DNA of 64,000 bases from Plicaturopsis crispa FD-325 SS-3. Taxonomy: Eukaryota; Basidiomycota; Agaricomycetes; Amylocorticiales; Amylocorticiaceae. Below the pieces are notes generated by a model, which did no database searches, was not told the origin of the DNA, and saw only the letters and a program-made list of their open reading frames with translations. The stretch covers positions 1,042,893-1,106,892 of the forward strand of contig KN832555.1 of NCBI GenBank assembly GCA_000827205.1, read 5' to 3'. Shown in pieces: positions 1 to 9,629 of this stretch (within the stretch, counting starts at the first letter, position 1; every line of letters starts with the position of its first letter). A program made the translations under genes and the position numbers.

Positions 1-927
1 CATCTTTAACGGCTGGCTACCAACTTGGGAAGTTGACACGAGTACCTCCGTCTCAAACGCCGAACTTGGACGCGAAGCAGGACGAGACCGAAGTTCAGGA
101 TGTGGAAGAAGATGAGGACGACAGTGAAGACGAAGGTGCGCTCCGTGAGAGGGTGAAATAAATGTAGTGGACGACCCATTGACAATCGCGTTGTTAGATG
201 AATCCGCCGCCGATGGAGATTTGGCAGCTATACAAGCAGGCTTCATGGAACCGTGTAAACTGGTAAGACGCATGCTCAATTATGCACCTGTATCGATCTT
301 GAGTCGTACTTGAAGGTTCTGATCGTCCGGACAGACTTGAAGATGACACCAGGCAAAATAGCTGCACAGTGAGTGATCCTGCAGGTTACGTCTTCGAACG
401 TCGTTAATTAATGGCATGTCTCTTAGATGCGGGTATGGATTCAAGACTCACAATCTTCTTAACGTCCGTTGATAGCAAATTAGGCACGCGACACTGGCAT
501 GCTACAAGGCATTGGTCAAAAAGAACCCAAAGCTCGTTCAACACTGGGAGCGTATAGGGTATAGCATTCAGGTATCTCCTTTGTCTTATAGCATTGACCA
601 ATACAGCGTTCTAGGCAAGCCAAAATCGCGTTGAAGGCGAATTCTGAGGAACAACTACTGGAGCTAGAAGCTATCGCGAAAAGCCTCAACTTGTGTGCCC
701 GCTCCATACAGGACGCGTCAGTAATCCGTTTATTTTTCGGAGACACATCTTCTTACGGGTTTTTGCTGGCAGTGGTCATACGCAGGTGGAGGCAGGATCG
801 CGCACGGTTCTTGGAATTGGCCCCGGTAAGTATTTGATGCTCACAAGATGCGCGTGACGCTAATACTCGTCGAACAGCGCCGGTGAATTTGATCAACGAG
901 GTTACCGGAAAATTACGATTGTTGTAA
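1..927 (+). CDS. PTH2: Peptidyl-tRNA hydrolase 2 (PTH2/Bit1 family), 5' end outside window
   Basis: Releases peptides from peptidyl-tRNA that has dropped off ribosomes; the fungal enzyme is often tied to the outer mitochondrial membrane. The window begins inside the acidic linker that precedes the catalytic domain. Exons by splice signals: up to 123 or 135, 168-262, 316-368, 427-432, 484-558, 615-716, 773-825, 878-927. The spliced product reads VLIVRTDLKMTPGKIAAQCG, then HATLACYKAL, the ARSIQDAGHTQ region, a TVLGIGP motif and the terminal VTGKLRLL, which are the PTH2 family landmarks in order. The exon 427-432 is only six bases, but it supplies the conserved Cys-Gly after AAQ. The first donor inside the window is uncertain because the alternative intron would be very short. 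Family assignment is firm. Confidence 0.9.
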
Positions 928-1161
928 TGCTACGCATAAACGATAATACAGTGTTACCATGCGGTTCTTCCGCTTCAAGCTGTCGTATCCGGAAAAGACT
1001 CTGGTGGTGATACAATTCTTGGTCAATACACTAATGATACAAGTCGCAGACGTCTATGGCTTTGGGGTGCACTCAGGCATGGAAGCCCTCCGATTTCTCC
1101 TCGAGACTGTGTCTCTTGGAGATGTACGAAGGGCGTTGCTTTAATGTGTCGACTCTCGCTT

Positions 1162-1776
1162 TCATCGCCTGCGGCCAACGCTGGGGCCGCTGCCTGCTTC
1201 ACCGCCTTGGCCTGCATTGCCTGTCGGAATCTCGTATCAGCAATCGGTACCACCGCGCAGTGTCGCACTACTGACCTGAGAACAGCTCCACCAACCCTCC
1301 TGTCTTGCCGTCGACGCTGCCGCCCGGAGCAGAGCCGCCGACACCTGTGTATGCATTGCTGCCACTTCCTCCGCCTCCGCCTCCTCCGCTGCCGCCGCCG
1401 CTCGAGATGGCTTTGTAGCCCTTGAACTTGATGCGCCTCCCTGTGCCCGCGGGCCCAGAGCTAGCATCCCCTCCTTGGCCTGCATTGTCTGCGAATGCCA
1501 TCGTCAGCAAAGGTGCTCGTGCTATAGCCGTACATGCCGCGTATACTCACCAGAGAACAGGTCAACGAGACCTCCAGTCGAGCCCAGCCCGCTGGTCCGT
1601 TCGGAACCGAAGCCACCGGATGAGCCTACTACTGATCCACCGGGAGCCTTCCCGCCTGCCCCGGTGTATGCGTCGCCTCCGCGGACCATGATCTGCCTGG
1701 GCAGAGGCCATGGTGCTGCGGCTGCGAGCTGGAGGGAGGCGGCGAGGACGGTGAAGATGATGGTGGTGGAGCGCAT
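1162..1776 (-). CDS. Small secreted glycine-rich protein with duplicated exons
   Basis: Not a family I can name. Three exons fit: 1776-1551, 1488-1276 and 1220-1162, giving about 165 residues. The N terminus is a clear signal peptide (MRSTTIIFTVLAASLQLAAA), followed by a Gly/Ser-rich chain without cysteines. Exons 1 and 2 both end in a GLV(D/E)LFS block. Exons 2 and 3 both begin with NAGQGG(D/E)A followed by SGP and GRR. A YTG(A/V)GG(K/S)APGGSV block occurs in exons 1 and 2. Both introns are phase 1, so exon 2 is a symmetric unit that could be duplicated without a frame change. A TATA box lies 120 bases upstream of the ATG. A role in the cell wall or surface is only a guess from the signal peptide and composition. 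Confidence 0.75.
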
Positions 1777-1895
1777 GATGGTGGAAGTGCGAGTGAGAAT
1801 GGGTGGGTGGAAGGCAAGTATTGAGCGGCGGGGAAGTAGTGAAGTGGTGGTGAACAACAAGGGATGTTGTTGGAAATGTCTAGGATGTGGGCCCG

Positions 1896-1903
1896 CTTTT
1901 ATA
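1896..1903 (-). promoter_or_regulatory. TATA box of the secreted glycine-rich gene
   Basis: TATAAAAG on the minus strand, 120 bases upstream of the ATG at 1776. A strong TATA box suits a regulated, highly expressed small secreted protein. Confidence 0.6.
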
Positions 1904-1916
1904 TTGCTAGTGATCT

Positions 1917-1977
1917 GAGGCTGACGACGTGAGGCTAACGGTTTCAGTGGCTGACCTGAGGCTGACCTGGGGCTGAC
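1917..1977. repeat. Short direct repeats of GGCT(G/A)AC
   Basis: Five copies of the heptamer GGCTGAC or GGCTAAC, several extended to GGCTGACCTGA, lie within about 60 bases just upstream of the TATA box at 1896-1903. They could be binding sites in the promoter of the secreted-protein gene or a simple local duplication. Confidence 0.5.
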
Positions 1978-2159
1978 TGCGAAGACGCGACCAGCGCGTT
2001 ACAATCCCGTCCGACCACGTGAAGGTTTGACACTTAGGCGCCAGGCCCAACGCGGTGCCGCTCAATTTCAATTCCTGTCAATCCTGCGCAGAAATATAAG
2101 GCTCAAGATGACTTCGCCGTCCTCTGCCTCCTGCCACCATCTGGCCACTCGCAAGCATT

Positions 2160-3078
2160 ATGGGTAGAACGCGCGGTCGTTTGACGATGCCCAAAAAATC
2201 TAGTGCCAAAAAGGATCCGCCGGAGCTCTTCGAAGTCGGTATGTTAGTTCGAATTGAAACACTGCTCAAGTATTCATCCGAAAATTGTAGAAGTGATCAC
2301 CGGGGCGCGTAGGGCCTCTCCAAGAGTATGGGTAAGCTATGATGCTGTGTCTCTCGCATTTTTGGTTCTCATCACACGTCCAGGAGTTTCGAGTGAAGGT
2401 ATGGTCAACATTCTGTTCATCCATTTGTTTCGAAGTACACCTGGCCTCAACATGGATGCAGTGGCTAGGGTACTCGGAAAAGGATACCTCGTAAGGAGCT
2501 TCCTAAGAATATCATTGCTATTTATCTCACCCCTTTTGTAGCTGGCAGCCGGAGCGTAATCTAAAAGGCTGCGAGGACATGGTAATCCGCCTCCGCCAGC
2601 AGCTCGGCATCGAGAGCTCGACCAAGTGTCCAGTTGGGCTAGTATTCATCGCTCCACCGTCCTGGATTAGTACGTGTCGCTCTCCGTATTCTAACCTTGT
2701 AGAGGTCTAATTTTTGATACCCAGAGCGCGAAAAAGAACGCTACGACAAAGAACGAGCACAACGCAAACGCATGGAGGATCGGAAACCGCCTGTCCGTAA
2801 ACCGGAATCGTCTACGAGTTCCATCAAGGAAGAACACGCATCCTCTGTCTCCCAAAACGAACGGGTGTGTGGGTGCCAGATTCGATGGACAGCACCACAG
2901 TATGATTGACGCTTTGACATTCGCCTCCAGGTATTCCGTCCACATCAAAAGAAATATCACCTCCGAAGAATGTGACGGCGCGGAGGGTCCACTGGCTCCT
3001 CGAGTGAAGGCTCTCGTTCTCAAAAGTGTATCCACATTGATTGCCCGGCCAACGGAGGCATACATAACGCTTCAATAA
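2160..3078 (+). CDS. Chromodomain protein (HP1/Chp-like), very intron-rich
   Basis: Probably a reader of methylated histone H3, acting in the nucleus. Exons: 2160-2238, 2291-2331, 2384-2398 (15 bases), 2462-2490, 2542-2669, 2725 to about 2864-2868, then a last exon from 2931. The spliced chromodomain reads ELFEVEVITGARRA, EFRVKWLGYSEKDTSWQP and ERNLKGCEDMV, with the aromatic cage positions (F, W, W) present. After it come an SWIK segment and a strongly basic-acidic helix (REKERYDKERAQRKR). No chromoshadow domain is visible. The 3' end is ambiguous: three overlapping GT donors at 2865, 2867 and 2869 give three different C termini, and the one I give ends at 3078. Confidence 0.8.
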
Positions 3079-3347
3079 TCCAACCCCCATTCATCCGATG
3101 CTGCTTGTGTTCTCATGAGTCAGGACTGCAAGTGCAAGGCGTACTTCCATCCATCCGTGCGTATCTCCGTTCAGTGGCGCCCCGCACACAAACACATGTC
3201 CTCGTTTCTTGAATCATTGGACGCGTCCAACTCACGCCGCGCGGTCGGAAAGTCTGCTTCGCTGCTATCCTGTATCGCATTCCATCCAAATGAAACTGCA
3301 AAAGGTCTTACATGACATTACATAGTATTGATTTACGGGAAGGCATT

Positions 3348-5589
3348 CTACTCAGCCACCTCCGTCTCCGCATTTATGCTCTTTCTGTACTGGGCGAGCA
3401 TGTCATCGACGACAGCTTTCCATGACTCCCGGACGGACCGTCCCCCGACCTGGGCCCTCGCCTCATCCATGGCATTCGTGATTACATCCCTCCACTTATC
3501 CATGCCAATCCATATTTGGGCCTCTAACAGCTCCTCGGCGTCGTAATCAGCTTCCACCTCGAGTATGTCGTCGGGACTGAGCTTCGGCGCCTCTCCTGTG
3601 TGCAGTGCGTTAAGTGAGCCCTGTTGGCACGAGCAAGGATGAGCTCACTGACCGTATGCATTAGTCGCATGAACGCGCTGCGGCCGGCTCTTCATGATCG
3701 CATTCCTCTTCCTTGTCTTCGCAGAAAGAATCAAGTAAAACAGCCGGCCCACCACCTCCACCGCCCTCGTCTTCACGTCCTCAACCTCGCCGCCCCGCGC
3801 CGCCGCCAACACGCGCTCGACGAACTCCGTCGTATACATCCCCCCAAACACGCGCGCCGTCATCCCCGGCGGACACAGCTTCTCCACGTCCACATCCACG
3901 CCCGCCGTAGACGCGAATTCGTCTTTAAACCACGCGCGCGTCTGCGCCTCGTCCCACGTGCGCGGGTCCGCGGCGTCGTACGGTGCGGGCCCGCGCGGCC
4001 TAGGTACGGACGTCCTGAAGGGCGCGGCGTACCCGAGCGTGTTCGTGCTGTGCACCGTGTCCTGGATGTGCGGCGACACGTGTGCGATGATCACGGTTTT
4101 GGATCGTTGGCGGCTCTCGATGTCGAATATGGGCTGTGAACAAAGATCGGTATGGGTGAGTCATATGGATGTAGGAGAGGGAGGAGAGGGAGGGGGGGAG
4201 GCGTACTTTGAGGAGCATGGTGAGTTTGTTCGAGCGCCAGGGGATGTGCACGAAGCCGTCCTCTTGGGCCATCTTGGCTTTGGCGCGGACGCACTCTTTG
4301 AGGTTCATGAGGCTCTTGTTGTTTTCGCGCGACTCGTCCATGCGCTGTTTGTCGTGGGCTTTCGAGTCTTCGTACCGCTCGCTTCCTGCAAGGCTATAAT
4401 ATGCCCGCGTCCGTTCAGTCTCTGCCCTATGTAGACAAGAGAAGAGTGAAACTGACTCAACGAGGATGAGCTGACCCTCCTCTGCGTACGGAAGGAGCTT
4501 GTTCTTCACTCTGATAGTGAGCATGGCGTGACTCCTGCTGCTCGTAGCATTCCTTAACGTTGCGCTCGTGCGGCGGTGCAGTAGAGAAGCTGTTATCAGC
4601 GACTGCAGCTCCTCCGAGGACGACACAGGCGTCGATATCAGGCGTGGACGTACGTCGCCAACCTATACCACTTCAATTGCAGCCCCATGAATGACATGCA
4701 ACACAACGCACCTTATCCTCGTGCACTGCAACCTCCTTACGCACAGGATTGCCTTGCGCGTCGACCTCAGTGCGGGGCTCCACCAGATCAACAGCATGCC
4801 GTCCAAGGAGCTCGAGGAAGGTCACGCTGAACTCGAATACGCCGTCCTCCAGGCGATCGGTCCCGCCCTCGGGGCTATCAGGACCACCCTCACTCGTTCG
4901 TAGCCTCTTCCCAACGACGCGCGCACTTTCGAATAGGTCGCGCGCGATGCGCGATTCGATGCCCTCCATGGTCCACGTCTTCCCGGAGCCGGTCTGTCCG
5001 TATGCGAGGACGCAGCCGACACCCCCTGAGAGCACGAGCTCTAGTAGCTATTTTATATATCGGTTGTCAACATCGTTGGGCGTAAAATTATCGTGGAAGG
5101 ATGAACGTACGTCGGGATGGACAACAGTGCGTTGGTACACCTCCTCGTTGTCGATCTCTGCACTAAATGCGAGGTCGGCGGTATACGACTTGTGCGTAAG
5201 CGTAGGCCCATTCCACTGCGCGCCCAAATCAGACAGACACCCCGCGGAGGTGATTGACACGAGCACGGCAAATGGCGCACCTTCATGCCGGGGACGTGAG
5301 CCACAAACACGCCCGGGTCCGCGCTCTGCAGGCTGATGCCCGCGCAAAAGTCGACGCGCTCGCCCGACTCGGACTCTTCACTAGTATTGCCTTTGAACTT
5401 CTGCTGCGCCTCGTGCACCAGGGGCGGACGCGTCCTAAACGCGACGATCACGTCCTTCGCGCGCTCGCGCGCGTGGTCGTCCGTAGTGTCCGCGAACCCG
5501 GTCGGCGCGGGCTGCTTGTCTTGCCATTCTTGTAGAAGGGCACGGAGACGAGGAAGATGGTCCGTGGTTAATGTCGCGGAGGATGCCAT
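3348..5589 (-). CDS. Kinesin motor protein (kinesin-13/KIF24-like)
   Basis: Microtubule ATPase of about 623 residues. Exons: 5589-5281, 5215-5111, 5047-4712, 4662-4457, 4393-4207, 4133-3653, 3595-3348; all phases agree. The motor begins near residue 46 (DVIVAFRTRPP). The P-loop GQTGSGKT is at about 155-162, switch I SSRSH at about 291-295 and switch II DLAGSER at about 319-325, restored by splicing at a GTCAGT donor. The motor ends near 420 (NTLGYAAP). The tail of roughly 200 residues shows no long coiled coil. The wording of the later motor segments (NNKSLMNLKECVRA, IPWRSNKLTMLLK) resembles the kinesin-13 side of the family, but subfamily placement needs a tree. Two short insertions in the first half of the motor are rich in D, E, S and G. 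Confidence 0.85.
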
Positions 5590-6611
5590 AGTTGCTTGCG
5601 TATTCGGTGCAGTATGTAGCTATGGAGGGTATTCTTTCGAGGCTCCCTTTGTATGCACAAACGCGTTACAGTTCGAGCCGCGTTAGAGCTGGAATACAGT
5701 GCTTGACTCCGTTGTACACGACTGCCGAAATGACTAGGATGGACGTCTTGCTCAGTATGACCGTATATCCCAGGAAGAACCACCGCTTGCACCACCCACC
5801 TTGCTCAGTGCATTGGCATATCGAGGAAGAGCCCTCGGTGCCGGCCTCGGTCCCGTCAGGGTGCATGCGGTCCTTGCACAAGCAGACTTGCAATTGTCTT
5901 GGCTGATGTTGAGCACACTCTAGGACATTGCACAGACGGTAATTGACCAAGTTGACATCTCGATTGACTGTCGACTTCTCGGCTGCATGACTCTTTCCAG
6001 AACCCACCGTACCAACATGCAGGTTCATACCGTCGATGCGCAGGCTACCCCCGGTGTCCCCTTGTATACACCTAGTTTAGACGCCTACCCAAACTCGACA
6101 TCGTACCTGAGCGCTGAGCATGACTGCCAGTGGCAACTTGCTCATACCTATAAGCCATCGCTCAATGTTTCCCGGATAGCTTGACGCGGGCTCAGCCACA
6201 GACAAGTCCTTACCGGCTTCCATAAAGCCGTATCGACCTCCATGGCGCACTGCCAGGCCTATTGGTAGCTGCCAAGATATCCAAACCATTGTTCATTGCT
6301 CGACGCGGGCTCTGCCACAGACAACTTGAAGTCCGTACCGGCTTTCATAAAGCCGTATCGACCTCCATGGCACAGCAGAACGGGTATGCACTCCCAGGCT
6401 GCTGCCAGGCGTCTGACAGAGCGACATCGATGCACAATCAAGTTCACGGTATGCACACACGTGACTGCTTCCCTAGGATGCGTGGTCAGCCTCAGGTTCG
6501 CGCGTTCGGGCAAGTAAGTATAAAACCATACCCGCTTTCTCTATATTTTTCTTCACAACCCTCTCCGCGATACCCAATACCCAACATCCCCGTCCAAAAA
6601 ATAAAGAGACC
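5590..6611. other. Divergent spacer between kinesin and GST genes
   Basis: This 1.0 kb stretch holds no ORF with convincing codon pattern or family match. It contains the duplicated segment at 6181-6370. The far right end, with a pyrimidine-rich tract and TATA-like CTATATTT at about 6540, probably holds the promoter of the GST gene. Confidence 0.5.
6181..6370. repeat. Imperfect direct duplication of a 65-70 bp segment
   Basis: Copy 1 runs 6181-6245 and copy 2 runs 6300-6370. Both read GACGCGGGCTC(A/T)GCCACAG, then a shared TACCGGCTT(C/T)CATAAAGC block ending in CGACCTCCATGG. Copy 2 has a few extra bases in the middle. The repeat period is about 120 bases and weaker similarity continues beyond the copies. 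Function unknown; it lies in the spacer upstream of the GST gene. Confidence 0.8.
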
Positions 6612-7672
6612 ATGGCCACTGCTATCGCGACGCTGTACGGCTTCAAGACCTCCGTCTGGGCGTCCGTGCCCGCCCTCGCCATGTGAGTCCGCCGTGCGTA
6701 CGCCACGATGTCTAGTCCCGCTGACCACGCCGCGTAGCATCGAGCTGGGATACAAGAAGGGCGCGATCGAGACGAAAGAGGTAGACCTCCTCGAAGGAGA
6801 GAACTTCGCGCCATGGTTCCTCAAAATCGTGCGTTGCGGCTGAGGGGTGTAGGGCATCACGCTGACCGTTGTTGGCCGCGCAGAACCCCGAAGCCACAGT
6901 GCCGACACTGCGGACCGCACAAGGCGAGGTGTACACCAGTACGGTGGATGTGGTGCACTACCTCGTGGAGCATGCGCCGAAGAAGGTTGCGCGGGGCGGG
7001 GCGGTAGCGGAGATCGTGCATGACGAAAAGTACAACCCCAACTTCGCCAAGTCGCTCGCCGTGCGTCCATCTCTCCCATCTCCTTTGTGCGGACGCTGGC
7101 TCACTCCTGACCCCGTAGCGCGACGACGACGAGCTCGAAGCAAAAGCCGCCGCCGGCACGCTAGCCTTCATCACGAACCGTACGTTCCTTCCCCCATATC
7201 CACCACTCCCCCGCACTAACCCCCCACAGGCCAAACCGCCCTCCACACCTACTCCACCACCGCCTCGGGCCTACCCTTCCTCGCCTCCCTCTACACCCCC
7301 CACATCGAGTGGAACGGCTCCCTCCTCGCCCTATACACCGACACCGCCCCCACCGCCGCCAAATCCGCCTTCTTCGCGCGCTCGCGCGCGCACTGGGTGG
7401 CTTTGCGCACTGGCATCACGGAGGTGCTGCCCGGCGTGCTGCCGACGCGCGGGTTCATCGGGGGCGCGGAGCCGGGGGAGGACGATTTCCACGTCGCGGC
7501 GTGGTTGGCGCGCATGGTGAGTATTGTGGGTGGGGGGAATGGGAGGGGTGGGGTTAGGGCGCTGGAGGGGGAGTTGGAGGGGAGGAGGGTGCCGGAGGTG
7601 GTGGTTGGGTATTGGGATAGGTGGGTTGAGAGGGAGAGCTGGAAGATGGTTTATAAGGATGGGCTTCATTGA
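6612..7672 (+). CDS. Glutathione S-transferase-like protein
   Basis: About 280 residues in five exons: 6612-6682, 6738-6828, 6884-7060, 7119-7179, 7230-7672. The N-terminal half has the thioredoxin-fold pattern of GSTs: MATAIATLYGFKTSVW, then an IELGYKKGAIETKEVDLLEG strand-helix, then the FAPWFLKINPEATVPTL stretch with the cis-proline VP that contacts glutathione. The C-terminal half is helical and alanine-rich, as expected for the GST C domain, and ends near WKMVYKDGLH. The last exon could take a splice at 7517 but reads open to the end, so I keep it whole. The substrate cannot be told. The codon set in the last two exons is very C-rich and then G-rich, a strong local skew. Confidence 0.8.
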
Positions 7673-8053
7673 GATGCTGGAATCTATTAGGGCGATTGTC
7701 GATGAATGGACAGAGCAAGTGAGTGTATATGTATTCCTACGGATTGCATATAGGGAGGATTAACCACAGCGGGAACCATTATGTCCGAGTCTGTAACAAA
7801 GCTATGATTGAGCTGAGTGCGTCAGCTCTGAAAACACAAAAACCGCGCACCTATACGTCTAAAGTTACAATTACATCAACATACCATACCATACAATTCT
7901 TCTCGTCTATGCTCACGCCACCGGATACGGCGACCCATTAAGCTGCGTAGTCGACCCCATCGTCATCTCCTCCCTACACTCATCCAATCTACATCCCCAC
8001 CACCACCATCAGCATCACACACACAAACACACACACACTCAAAAAAAGGCAGC
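7673..8053. other. Convergent 3' spacer with CA repeats
   Basis: No gene seen. It holds the 3' ends of the GST and DLT1 genes. A (CACA)n/(CAAA) tract followed by seven A lies at about 8014-8047, just past the DLT1 stop. Confidence 0.5.
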
Positions 8054-9100
8054 TTACACCCGAATAATCTCGCGCGCCGCCCGTATCCCGATGACGAACT
8101 CCGCCTCGGTCGGCTCGCGCGCCGCCGTCCGCGCGAGCTGGATCGCGGAGTCGTAGTAGTGCAGCAGCGTCAGGCCTTCACCGTCGTCGTGTCCACCACC
8201 TTGCACGGGTTCATGATCGGGGACGGGGGAGGGGGCGTCGAGGGTTTCATCGCGTCCACCGAGAGACGAGGTACTGTCGCGCCCGAGCAACGGCCACCCG
8301 TCCGCGCGCATGGGCGGGAGGAGCGGCGTGATGTAGCGGAAGTGGTGCAGCATGCGCGCGTGCGGCTTTAGTGGCGGGTGCGAGGGGATGATCGCGTGTG
8401 CCAGGACGTCTGTGCGTGCATGCGGTTATATTATGTAGCTAATGTGAGAGGTGGGGGAGGGGAGGGGAGGGGGAGGGGGAGGGACGTACCGATTTCGGAT
8501 ATGGTGTCGAGGAGGGCGCGGCGGAAGCGGGTGCCTGCGTACTTTGTGCCTGGGGCGAGTGGCGTGAGTGACGGGTCGCGGGGATTTGGAAGGTGGCATA
8601 CCGGGTCTGCCCCAGCCCTCGTGGGCTGCGTACTTTGGCTGCGACTCGTAAGACACTAGACAGGTGCGGACGTATTCCTGGCAGATATACTCGTGCACCG
8701 ACTTCATACGACATCTTTAGCAATGGGTAGAGCAGGTCAGTGAGGTGGTAACGCACACCGGGCAGATCCTTCTTCCCCAACAGCCTATGCTCCCTAGAGA
8801 TACGCTGTAGCTTCCTCCTAACCGCGATCCTGCGATTCACGCAAAACACCAGTGACATCACGACCTGCAATTCCATTAGCAAAGGAAAGAAGTCGCAGTG
8901 GGGTGTGTACGGACGAAGATAGCGTACGCAGCGCCGATGATGAGCGCATTGTAGTTCTTCTTCCACGAGCGGTGCGGGTCAGTGCGGACCGCCTGGGAGA
9001 GGAGAGTCGCACAGGAGAGTACGGCGAGACATATTGTGGCGAGAAGGAGGACCAGATGGCTTAATGACGATAAAAGCGAGCGCGCCCGACGGGAAAACAT
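8054..9100 (-). CDS. DLT1: DLT1 (defect at low temperature 1) family membrane protein
   Basis: About 269 residues in five exons: 9100-8915, 8864-8757, 8701-8602, 8549-8490, 8409-8054. Two transmembrane helices near the N terminus (about 9-35, and about 50-75 spanning the first splice) are followed by a positively charged stretch VNRRIAVRRKLQRISREHR. Then come EYICQEYVRTCLVSYES, RFRRALLDTI and a C-terminal HYYDSAIQLARTAAREPTEA. These blocks in this order match the fungal DLT1 family, whose yeast member affects growth in the cold; the molecular function is not established. I chose the ATG at 9100 because the longer reading frame upstream (to 9289) adds a stretch unlike the family. Confidence 0.85.
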
Positions 9101-9629
9101 GCGGAGTTGGGGAGCCCAGAGGATGGTAGCAGGAAAGAGAACGGCTCCCAGCAACTTGAAGCCGAGGCAATGATAGAAATGTGGACCAGCCTTATTCGAG
9201 GTGCTGTGGACAAAGCCACGTGGCGTTGCGCCGCGGACGGAACCTTTGTTCGCACCGCCACCAAGTTCGTGTTCACTGCCAGTTCTCATTCATCGAGCAG
9301 CATAAACCACAAATTGTCCACACACACTGACCCAAAAAGATCAGAGACACCTGCAGTAGAGCCTGCTGGATTTTATATCTTTATCGCTTGGACCGTGCAT
9401 AAGGTACGAGAAGTTTCGATCGCTATAGGTTCACGGTCCTTATTGCCTTTTCCTGCAGTGCCAAAGCTGAGGGACCATTGTTCGCCATTGTACGTCTACG
9501 GTGGACACATATCTCTACCCATCAGCAAGTCGCCTGCCTATTTTGAGCGCTCCTACAAAGTGTTGCGCCTTGTATAATTTGTGAGCCACTCTTTCCTCTC
9601 TTTCTATTCCACCACATCTCGATTTCACT
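9101..9629. other. Divergent spacer between DLT1 and FunK1 genes
   Basis: It presumably holds both promoters. A 156-codon frame on the plus strand crosses it but has no recognisable content. No clear TATA box. Confidence 0.4.

Noticed and set aside
1-600. First impression of an hAT-type transposase remnant
   Set aside because: Correct splicing gives an intact peptidyl-tRNA hydrolase 2 sequence instead.
5666-6028. Minus-strand frame containing a GTVGSGKS stretch like a P-loop
   Set aside because: The P-loop resemblance is isolated, the frame lacks Walker B or other motifs, and it overlaps a spacer with no coding pattern.
9107-9577. 156-codon plus-strand frame between DLT1 and FunK1
   Set aside because: No start context, motif or splice partners; lies over two expected promoters.
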